From Deltaproteobacteria bacterium (GTDB taxonomy: Bacteria; Desulfobacterota; Binatia; Binatales; Binataceae): a DNA stretch of 64,000 bases. Shown one piece after another: positions 47,247 through 53,994 of this stretch. The translations under genes and the position numbers were made by a program. The stretch spans positions 1-64,000 of the forward strand of contig JAJXZF010000029.1 of the NCBI GenBank assembly GCA_021780225.1, given 5' to 3'. Position 1 is the stretch's first letter; every line of letters begins with the position of its first letter. The notes below the pieces were generated by a model. That model made no database searches. It had not been told where the DNA came from and saw nothing but the letters and a program-made list of their open reading frames with translations.

Positions 47247-48404
47247 ATGAAAGTTTCGCTTTTTTACCTTCCTTCGGTGGGCAGCCGTGCGGAAATCGAG
47301 CGCGGGATGGTTGGGTTGCGCGGCGAGGTTTACGACCGGATGCTGCGCGAGGTCACCGAGCAGGCGCAGTTGGCCGACGATCTGGGTTACGACTCGATCA
47401 GCTTTACCGAGCATCATTTCCACGCCGAAGGATTCGAGATGTCGAACAATCCGGTGATGCTCGATCTGTATATCGGGATGCAGACCAAGCGTTTGCGCGT
47501 CGGCCAGCTCGGAATCGTGCTGCCGGCCAACAACCCGATCCGGGTGGCCGAGGATATCGCGATGCTCGACCACATGACGGGCGGACGCGCCAACGCCGGC
47601 TTCGCGCGCGGCTATCAGCGGCGATGGGTCGATATCATGGCGCAGCAGACCCACGGCATCCACGGCGCGCAGCCCCATCAGCACGACGCGATCGACGACG
47701 CGAATCGGGCGGCGTTCGAGGAGTGCTACCGGATTATCAAGCAGGCGTGGACCGAGGAGATGCTGTCATACGAGGGCCGCTACTGGCGCGTGCCGCCCGG
47801 CGAAACGCCGTGGAATATCGAGGCGACTCAGAAATGGGGCCGGGGCGTTGAAAACGGAATCGTGAAGGCGGTCAGCGTGGTGCCGAAACCGGTGCAGAAA
47901 CCGCATCCGCCGATCTTTCAGCCCTTCGCATCATCGGAGCGGAGCATCCGCTGGTGCGGAGAAGAGGGCGTGACCGCCGTCATCCCGCCGCTGTTTCCCG
48001 ACTACGAAAAGCATCTGGCGGAACTTTACGCCTCGGTCTCGCACAAACCGGTGGGCGAGGGCTTCGGCGTGCTGCGCGACGTGATTATCGCGGACACCGA
48101 CGACGAGGCGCGCGACATGTGGCGCCAGAGCGGCTACTTCTGCGGGCACGAATGGTTCGAGCCGTTCGGCTTCTCCAAAGCGATGCAGGATCCCAAGACC
48201 GGCGAAACCCCCGATATCTTCGAGAACAGCCTCGCGCTGGTCGGATCGATCGATACGGTCACGCGCCAGCTTGAGCGTTTGCAGAAGCGGCTGCCGCTCA
48301 AGTGGATATTCGCGTGGATGTACAACGGGCTGATTCCGCACGAGCGCAACCTCAAGATCCTCGAGCAGTTCTGGACCAAGGTCGTGCCGCGCGTCGCCGC
48401 GTAG
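47247..48404 (+). CDS. LLM-class flavin-dependent oxidoreductase
   Basis: 385 residues. Bacterial luciferase-like TIM barrel using reduced FMN or F420: LADDLGYDSISFTEHHFHAEGF, LGIVLPANNPIRVAEDIAMLDHMTGGR and NAGFARGYQ are family signature. EKYWRVPP-like text is present as GRYWRVPPGETPW. Substrate unknown, possibly an alkane, ether or alcohol. Start ATG 47247 after CAGGAGA. The longer frame from 47073 is rejected. Confidence 0.9.
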   Translation: MKVSLFYLPSVGSRAEIERGMVGLRGEVYDRMLREVTEQAQLADDLGYDSISFTEHHFHAEGFEMSNNPVMLDLYIGMQTKRLRVGQLGIVLPANNPIRVAEDIAMLDHMTGGRANAGFARGYQRRWVDIMAQQTHGIHGAQPHQHDAIDDANRAAFEECYRIIKQAWTEEMLSYEGRYWRVPPGETPWNIEATQKWGRGVENGIVKAVSVVPKPVQKPHPPIFQPFASSERSIRWCGEEGVTAVIPPLFPDYEKHLAELYASVSHKPVGEGFGVLRDVIIADTDDEARDMWRQSGYFCGHEWFEPFGFSKAMQDPKTGETPDIFENSLALVGSIDTVTRQLERLQKRLPLKWIFAWMYNGLIPHERNLKILEQFWTKVVPRVAA

Positions 48405-48429
48405 TCCCGAGAGATCGCCGCGGCGCGCC

Positions 48430-48635
48430 TGGTGTGGCGGCTCGTAAATAACTTCCATCTGATGCCTTATCAGCGCGGCGCGCAGGTCGCCCGCCGCGGG
48501 GCGGCCAGGGATGGATTGCCGGGTCTGGGCCCGGCAATGACGAACAGAGTGTGTCATGCCCGGACTTGATCCGGGCATCCACGCCGAGCGCAAGATTGAC
48601 GCGGAGCGAAAACTTATTCAGGGGACGCCACACTA
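48430..48635 (+). mobile_element. MITE-like element, copy 3 (same orientation as copy 1)
   Basis: 206 bp. Starts TGGTGTGGCGG (outer TA mutated to TG) and ends GGGGACGCCACACTA. Hairpin stems ATTGCCGGG/CCCGGCAAT and ATGCCCGGA/TCCGGGCAT are intact with different loops. The right end TAG on the minus strand (48633-48635) is the stop codon of the unknown gene at 48633-49553. Excision would leave GTT TAG. Confidence 0.87.
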
Positions 48636-49553
48636 AACCCCCAGCTCGCTCAGAAAGACGTGCTGGGTCGCCTTGCGCGCCGCGGTTCCGGCATACGCGC
48701 CGGCGGCGGCCGTGACGATCGCATTGCCCTGGAACTGCCCGATGCCGCGCAGGGTCTCCTCGACCGCCGACATCACGCCCGCCTCGGCCATCGCGCCGAA
48801 GCCGCCGAACCATCGCATCACGGCGTCATGGCGGGCCGGCGCGAAGAGCGCCAGCGCGCGCGCCAATCGATCGCGCAGGCCATATTGGATGTTGCCCGCC
48901 GCCTCGACGATCACGGCAATCAGATCGCGCACATAGCGGTCGGCGTTGCGTTGGCTCAATAATCCGCCGGCCGGATCGGCGCCGGAGGCGACTGGCGGAC
49001 GCAGATGAATCGCGTCGATCGTCGTGTAGCCGCCGGCGGCGAAAAAATATTCCAGGCAGGCGTCGCCAATCGCGCGCGGCAGCGCCGGATCGGCGAGATT
49101 GCGCAGCGTCGTGGCCAGCGACAGCGCGATTCCGAACTGTCCTTCAAGGAACGAACCGAGCGTTTTCGCCAGATCGGCGCGGCCCGGATCGATCGTGAAA
49201 AACTCCATCAGCCGCGCGAAGATCGCCGCCGGATCGGGTGTGGCGCCGGCCGGATCGTTGGCCATGAAGATGCGCCGCAAGGCGCCGGCCGGATCGGCGA
49301 TGGCGTTGAGCGCCGACGACAAGCCGAACCCCGCGTCGCCGAGGCGCGGCAGATGGATCAGGTCGAGCAGCGGCGAAAAATCGATCGTGAGGTTGCGCGG
49401 CAGCGGCTGGCCTGAGTCAAGATTGTGCTTGAGCGAAGTTCCGTCGGCCGCCTTGATCGCCGCCAGCGGCATCCGTCCCGCGAATCCGCCTGCGATCGCT
49501 TCCTGGATCATCGCGACCACCGCGTAAGAGTCGCGATTTTGCGTCGTGACCAT
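48633..49553 (-). CDS. Hypothetical protein bracketed by two MITE-like copies
   Basis: 306 residues, no domain recognised. Mostly helical with many Ala, Leu and Gly. No signal peptide or clear membrane helix. Notable segments are LTIDFSPLLDLIHLPRLGDAGFG, FARLMEFFTIDPGRADLAKTLGSFLEGQFG and the C-terminal MRWFGGFGAMAEAG, then AAAGAYAGTAARKATQHVFL. The N-terminus (TQNRDSYAVVAMIQEAIAGGF) starts at ATG 49553. Its own stop is in copy 3, and copy 4 lies 43 bp upstream of its start. It may be cotranscribed with the metallophosphoesterase gene. Confidence 0.55.
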   Translation of the reverse strand: MVTTQNRDSYAVVAMIQEAIAGGFAGRMPLAAIKAADGTSLKHNLDSGQPLPRNLTIDFSPLLDLIHLPRLGDAGFGLSSALNAIADPAGALRRIFMANDPAGATPDPAAIFARLMEFFTIDPGRADLAKTLGSFLEGQFGIALSLATTLRNLADPALPRAIGDACLEYFFAAGGYTTIDAIHLRPPVASGADPAGGLLSQRNADRYVRDLIAVIVEAAGNIQYGLRDRLARALALFAPARHDAVMRWFGGFGAMAEAGVMSAVEETLRGIGQFQGNAIVTAAAGAYAGTAARKATQHVFLSELGV

Positions 49554-49596
49554 TTTCCGTTTTCTCCTCGCGCTTTGCGCGTGGCGCGCCGCCGCT

Positions 49597-49803
49597 TAGG
49601 GTGGCGTCCCCTGAATAAGTTTGCACTCCGCGTCGATCTTGCGCTCCGGTGTGGATGCCCGGATCAAGTCCGGGCATGACCAACGCTGTTCGTCATTGCC
49701 GGGCCCGGACCCGGCAATCCATCCCAGGTCGCCCCGCGGCGGGCGGCCTGCGCGCCGAGCCGATCAGGCATCGGGCGGAAGTTATTTGCGGGACACCACA
49801 CTA
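49597..49803 (-). mobile_element. MITE-like element, copy 4 (inverted relative to copy 1)
   Basis: 207 bp. Starts TAGGGTGGCGTCCCCTG and ends GGGACACCACACTA. ATTGCCGGG/CCCGGCAAT and ATGCCCGGA/TCCGGGCAT stems are intact (loops differ from copies 1 and 3). Its right end supplies the TAG stop (49801-49803, minus strand) of the metallophosphoesterase gene. Removing it leaves TTC TAA. With copy 3 it brackets the unknown 306-residue gene as inverted repeats. Confidence 0.88.
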
Positions 49804-51078
49804 GAAGTTCGACCAGCGCAGCCGGCCGAGTTCGTCGTAGAATTGTTCGTGCAGCTCGGCGCCGCTCAGCGTCAGCATCACGAAGCCGTTGGGCGCGCGC
49901 CGCGCGTCGCCGCCGTGGCGCGCGAGATCGGTCTCCGCCCACGCCACGCGCACCGTGCCGTTGCCGAGCTTCTCCAGATTGCGCATCCACGGCAGATAGG
50001 GAATCGCGCCGTGTCCGACGCATCGCGCCGTCATCGCCGCGTTGTTGGCGAAGAAGATCCGTTCGTAAGCGATGCCCGCGTGCACGTGGCCCCAGTACCA
50101 CCACCAGTCGTGCGCCGCGCTCATCGCGCCGGTCACTTGACCATAGAGCGGCTTCGGCGTGACCGCGCCGGTGACGGGATGGACGTCGAAACCGTCGTGA
50201 TGGGTCAGCAAGATGACGCGTTTGCCCGGATGGCGCGCGAGCAGGCTGACGAACCATTCCAACTGCGCCATTCCGTTCAGTTCGCGCCGCGGGTCCGGTT
50301 CGAACAGCGATCCGTTTTCGTAAAGCAGGCTCTGGTAGTAGGCGAAATAGGCCGTATCCAGTCCGACGATCAGCCAATGCTCGTTGCTCAGCGCGAAGTA
50401 GCTGAGGCCTTGCTGCAACTTCCGGAAACGCGGATCGTCGAGCAGAGTTTCGAAATAGCCCTTGCCGCCGCAATACATCTCGTGATTGGAGTTGAGCGTG
50501 TAGCCGCCTTCGCTGCCGTGCGGCCACGCCGCCAGGAACTTCCGCTGTTCCTCATTCGGCAGGCCGGAGTAGTAAACGTCGCCGAGATGGATGGTGTAGT
50601 GCGGTTCGAGCTTCTCCATCTGAGCGGCGACCGCCCGCGCCGCCGGTTCGCCGGTGCCCCAATCGCCGGCGATCGCGATTCTGATCGAAGACGCGGCGAT
50701 CAGTCGGCGCTCCGGATCGATCGCCGGCGTGGAATCGCTGTGCAGTCTGAAGGGCGTGCGATTTTTGCCGGTGCGGTAGTAATTCAGCAGGCTCTCCGCC
50801 CAGTGCGGATCGAATTCCTCGTACGGCGCGCCGCCGGCGATCTCGCGGATGCCGATCGCTTCGGCGACGGCGTCGCCCGCGCGCAGATTGCCGAGCGCCG
50901 CCGCGATTTCGGCCTCGCCGGCGCCGTCGGACACATTCACGCCGCCGGCGGCCGCCTCCTGTTCGGCTTGGCGCAGCGCGTTAAGCAGATTGGTTCGGCT
51001 GCCGGTATCGACCGTGTTGGCAATCTGCGAGATGTTATCGATCAGACCCTTGAGATGGGCCGCGAGCGATTCCGCCAT
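49801..51078 (-). CDS. Calcineurin-like metallophosphoesterase
   Basis: 425 residues from ATG 51078. N-terminal 100 residues are helical (LAAHLKGLIDNISQIANTV). The phosphoesterase core has every metal motif: IAIAGDWGTG, IHLGDVYYSG, SNHEMYCGG, LLTHHDGFD and WGHVHAG. The Asn-His segment reads SNHE rather than GNHE. Soluble, no signal peptide. Substrate unknown, and whether it acts on nucleotides or phosphoproteins cannot be told. The start codon follows a G-rich run (GGGGGG). Stop codon in MITE copy 4. Confidence 0.85.
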   Translation of the reverse strand: MAESLAAHLKGLIDNISQIANTVDTGSRTNLLNALRQAEQEAAAGGVNVSDGAGEAEIAAALGNLRAGDAVAEAIGIREIAGGAPYEEFDPHWAESLLNYYRTGKNRTPFRLHSDSTPAIDPERRLIAASSIRIAIAGDWGTGEPAARAVAAQMEKLEPHYTIHLGDVYYSGLPNEEQRKFLAAWPHGSEGGYTLNSNHEMYCGGKGYFETLLDDPRFRKLQQGLSYFALSNEHWLIVGLDTAYFAYYQSLLYENGSLFEPDPRRELNGMAQLEWFVSLLARHPGKRVILLTHHDGFDVHPVTGAVTPKPLYGQVTGAMSAAHDWWWYWGHVHAGIAYERIFFANNAAMTARCVGHGAIPYLPWMRNLEKLGNGTVRVAWAETDLARHGGDARRAPNGFVMLTLSGAELHEQFYDELGRLRWSNF

Positions 51079-51280
51079 ATCCCCCCCTGTTTTGCTTGAC
51101 GTGCGACTCAAGCAACTTCAAAAATGCTGACTAACGCACCTGTGGGCAATTTCTTATTAGTTGATGCGCGCCTGACGACGCAAGCCGCGCCACGCGGCGG
51201 GCGGCAAACTCTCAATTCCTTTACGCGGCGGCCGTCGCGAAGCATGATAACGTTCGATCTTGGTTTGCGATGAGGATGCG

Positions 51281-52048
51281 ATGAATCTGAAAGATGCGGT
51301 TGCGATCGTTACTGGCGGCGGCTCGGGTCTGGGCGGAGCGACGGCGCGCGCGTTTGCCGACGCGGGCGCCAAGGTCGCCATTATCGATTTACCCAATTCG
51401 CCCGGCGCAAAGGTTGCGGAAAGCTTCGGCGAGCGCGGACTTTTTACTCCGGCCGATGTCGTATCGGGCGAAGAGGTTGAAGCGGCGATCGCCGCGGCGG
51501 TCAAGCAATTCGGCACGCTGCATATCGCGGTGAATTGCGCCGGAGTGGGCCGCGCGATGCGCACGATCACGCGCGAAGCGCCGCATTCGCTCGACCTCTT
51601 CGCCAAGGTGATACAGATCAACCTGATTGGAACCTTCAACGTAATCCGGTTGGCGGCGAACCAGATGGCGAAGAATTCGCCGAACAGCGAAGGCGAGCGC
51701 GGCGTGATTATCAATACCGCCTCGATCGCCGCGTTCGACGGTCAAATCGGACAGGCCGCCTATTCGGCGTCGAAAGCGGGCGTGGTTGGGATGACGCTGC
51801 CGATCGCCCGCGACCTCGCGTCGTTCGGCGTCCGCGTCTGCACGATCGCGCCCGGAACGTTCGATACGCCGATGCTGGCGCTGCTGCCGGAGCCGGCGCG
51901 CAAGGCGCTCGGCGCGCAGATTCCGTTTCCGTCGCGGCTCGGCCGTCCGGAGGAATACGCGTCGCTCGCGCAGGAGATCGTGCGCAATGCGATGCTGAAC
52001 GGCGAGACGATCCGGCTCGACGGCGCGCTCCGCATGGCCCCGCGCTGA
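51281..52048 (+). CDS. SDR dehydrogenase, 3-hydroxyacyl-CoA dehydrogenase type 2-like
   Basis: 255 residues from ATG 51281 (a longer frame from 51260 adds 7). [82 protein letters not shown] is the pattern of 17beta-hydroxysteroid/3-hydroxyacyl-CoA dehydrogenase type II. The [14 protein letters not shown] text is especially close. Likely oxidises 3-hydroxyacyl-CoA with NAD. A perfect terminator follows. Confidence 0.88.
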   Translation: MNLKDAVAIVTGGGSGLGGATARAFADAGAKVAIIDLPNSPGAKVAESFGERGLFTPADVVSGEEVEAAIAAAVKQFGTLHIAVNCAGVGRAMRTITREAPHSLDLFAKVIQINLIGTFNVIRLAANQMAKNSPNSEGERGVIINTASIAAFDGQIGQAAYSASKAGVVGMTLPIARDLASFGVRVCTIAPGTFDTPMLALLPEPARKALGAQIPFPSRLGRPEEYASLAQEIVRNAMLNGETIRLDGALRMAPR

Positions 52049-52080
52049 CGGCGTGCTCCGCGGCGCAATCGATCAAGCGG

Positions 52081-52120
52081 CGGCCTTCGCTCATCGATGA
52101 GCGAAGGCCGTTTCGTTTTT
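52081..52120 (+). terminator. Rho-independent terminator with perfect 30-nt palindrome
   Basis: 52081-52110 is a perfect palindrome (arms CGGCCTTCGCTCATC and its complement), followed by TTTCGTTTTT. It ends the SDR transcript. The last bases are also the stop codon of the convergent gene at 52119. Confidence 0.93.
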
Positions 52121-52712
52121 AATGAGAGGGAAGCGGGGAGGGGGCCGAAGCTGACGCGGGTTGCGCGACGCTGGGCTGGGCCGCCTCTTCGGGCGCGGCC
52201 GGCGCAACCGGCGGCGCGTTCAATTTTCCGTTTTCGTCCGGCGCGTCGGTCGTGACGGTGGTGATCAGCATCCCCTGCTGATAGCGCGGTCCGCCCACGA
52301 TCAACATCCCGTGGTTCATCAGCTTCAAATCGGTCGACATGATTGGCCGCGCTCCGTCGAAGAGAATCAGCTCCATCGCGATCATGCCATCCTCGATCGC
52401 GCGCGGCGCGATATGCAGGATCCGTCCGCCCGGCAGCGTGAACGCGACCATCCGGCCGCATACCGTGTTCTGCTCCTGCTTGGCGATCAGCCGGTAGGTG
52501 CTGAATTCGAAAAGCGACTGCAGCCGCTCAGCCATCGGCGTGCGCGCGATCCGCTGATCCATCCCTTCGGCGGTGTTTGCCGCGAGCACCGATTCGACTT
52601 TGATGCGCACCGCGCGCCTTGCGTCGTGGGCAAAAGCGGTGGCGGCGAAGGCGCCAACGAGCATCAGCGAGTAGAGCGGAAACAGGCGTCCGACAGCGCG
52701 GCGAACATTCAT
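52119..52712 (-). CDS. Secreted protein of the second ECF sigma operon
   Basis: 197 residues. Signal peptide (RLFPLYSLMLVGAFAATAFA). The body begins RIKVESVLAANTAEGMDQRI and continues ERLQSLFEFSTYRLIAKQEQNTVCGRM, then RILHIAPRAIEDGMIAMELILFDG and MSTDLKLMNHGMLIVGGPRYQQGMLITTV, which reads as a compact beta domain. Pro/Ala-rich tail. No named family. It starts 2 bp after the anti-sigma stop, so it belongs to the same transcript as the sigma factor and anti-sigma factor. Confidence 0.7.
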   Translation of the reverse strand: MNVRRAVGRLFPLYSLMLVGAFAATAFAHDARRAVRIKVESVLAANTAEGMDQRIARTPMAERLQSLFEFSTYRLIAKQEQNTVCGRMVAFTLPGGRILHIAPRAIEDGMIAMELILFDGARPIMSTDLKLMNHGMLIVGGPRYQQGMLITTVTTDAPDENGKLNAPPVAPAAPEEAAQPSVAQPASASAPSPLPSH

Positions 52713-52714
52713 AG

Positions 52715-53356
52715 CTAACGCGATTGATCAGGCACCCAGATCACAGTTGTGTCATTTTCAGGCTCGCTCCAGACCGCAACCGAAGGACTGTCGGCCTCAA
52801 GCCGAGAAATGACCGCGCTCGGGCGTCCCGAAACGCTCTGATTGCCCAAAAAGACTTGCGCCGCTCCGGACGAAGGGGCGGAATTGCTCGGCGCCGCGCT
52901 CGCGATTTGCGTTGGCGCCGCCTTGGCTGGGGCGGCGGCCGGAGCACGCATCGCGACCTGCTGAGCTTGCGGCGCCTGATGGCGATCGGCAATGAACTGT
53001 CGGGCGTACGGAGTGATCAATACCGCAGTGACGATCGCGACGGCCGCACCCGCGAGACCGCCCATAATCGCGCCGCCCAGATTCTCGGTCATAGAGCCGA
53101 GATAATTCCTGATTCGTGCAAAGAAAGGCGTCGGCAACCGATCGATTCGCGCGACGATTTTAGCGGCGAAGCCGTTCAGATTCGGCAGCGGCGAAGCGCC
53201 CCGCAGGGCCACGCCGAACTGACGGTAATCGTTAAGTTCGGCTTCGCAGGCGAGACACTGAACCACATGACGCGCCACTTCCTGCATCTCGTGCGGCTCA
53301 AGCTCGCCGTCATCAAAGGCGCCAAGCAGCAAACCGATCTCCTCGCATCGTGCCAT
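52715..53356 (-). CDS. Anti-sigma factor, zinc-finger type (second copy)
   Basis: 213 residues. N-terminal zf-HC2 motif EVARHVVQCLACEAEL with His and Cys ligands, a membrane helix at about 95-115 (IMGGLAGAAVAIVTAVLITPY), then a Pro/Ala-rich periplasmic part and a C-terminal SVAVWSEPENDTTVIWV. Begins 6 bp after the sigma factor stop. The usual role is to hold the sigma factor at the membrane. Confidence 0.85.
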   Translation of the reverse strand: MARCEEIGLLLGAFDDGELEPHEMQEVARHVVQCLACEAELNDYRQFGVALRGASPLPNLNGFAAKIVARIDRLPTPFFARIRNYLGSMTENLGGAIMGGLAGAAVAIVTAVLITPYARQFIADRHQAPQAQQVAMRAPAAAPAKAAPTQIASAAPSNSAPSSGAAQVFLGNQSVSGRPSAVISRLEADSPSVAVWSEPENDTTVIWVPDQSR

Positions 53357-53362
53357 TGCGGT

Positions 53363-53941
53363 TCAATCCCCGTTGAGGTCCTTGAGGATGGAGCGCAGGC
53401 GGCCGCGCGCATAATGCAGCCGGCTCATCACGGTTCCGCGCGGAACATCAAGCGTTTCGCTTATTTCGTCGTAAGACAGGCCTTCCACTTCTCGTAGCAG
53501 TATCACGGCGCGATGTTCCGCCGTCAACTGTCCCAAAGCTTCTGTGAGCCGTTGATGCAATTCGCCGCGAGCGGTCTCCTGAAAAGAATCGCCCCGGCCG
53601 CTCGGTATCCGTTCAATTTCACTTTCCGCATCATCGCCGCGCAATACAACATGGCGTCCCTCGCGACGGCGGAAATCGATCGCGAGGTTCGCCGCAATCC
53701 GATAGAGCCAGGTCGAGAAGCTCGAGCGCGATTCGAACTTGCCGATATTCTCATAGGCGCGAACGAAGGTCTCCTGAGCCAACTCCACTGCGTCATCGGG
53801 GTTATGCACCACCGCTTGCGCGACGCCCACCACCCGCCGCTGATATCGTTCGACCAACGCGCCAAAAGCCTGCGTGTCGCCCTGTTGGGCACGCCGGATC
53901 AGTTCGGTTTCGTTGGCCTCCGCGGGCGTTGGTTTACTCAA
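53363..53941 (-). CDS. RpoE-type ECF sigma factor (second copy)
   Basis: 192 residues. Region 2: DTQAFGALVERYQRRVVGVAQAVVHNPDDAVELAQETFVRAYENI, then STWLYRIAANLAID. Region 4: LTAEHRAVILLREVEGLSYDEISETLDVPRGTVMSRLHYARGRL. Closer to the RpoE group than the copy at 45251. TTG start (53941), with no ATG nearby. Head of the operon with anti-sigma factor and secreted protein. Confidence 0.92.
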   Translation of the reverse strand: MSKPTPAEANETELIRRAQQGDTQAFGALVERYQRRVVGVAQAVVHNPDDAVELAQETFVRAYENIGKFESRSSFSTWLYRIAANLAIDFRRREGRHVVLRGDDAESEIERIPSGRGDSFQETARGELHQRLTEALGQLTAEHRAVILLREVEGLSYDEISETLDVPRGTVMSRLHYARGRLRSILKDLNGD

Positions 53942-53994
53942 GAGGTTTAGACGGTAGTTTTGCGCGGAAATTCACGGGAAATGGCTGGTTGATT

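Noticed and set aside
51157-51714. Arg/Ser/Pro-rich open frame (-) opposite the SDR at 51281
   Set aside because: Composition typical of an antisense shadow, with no ribosome site.
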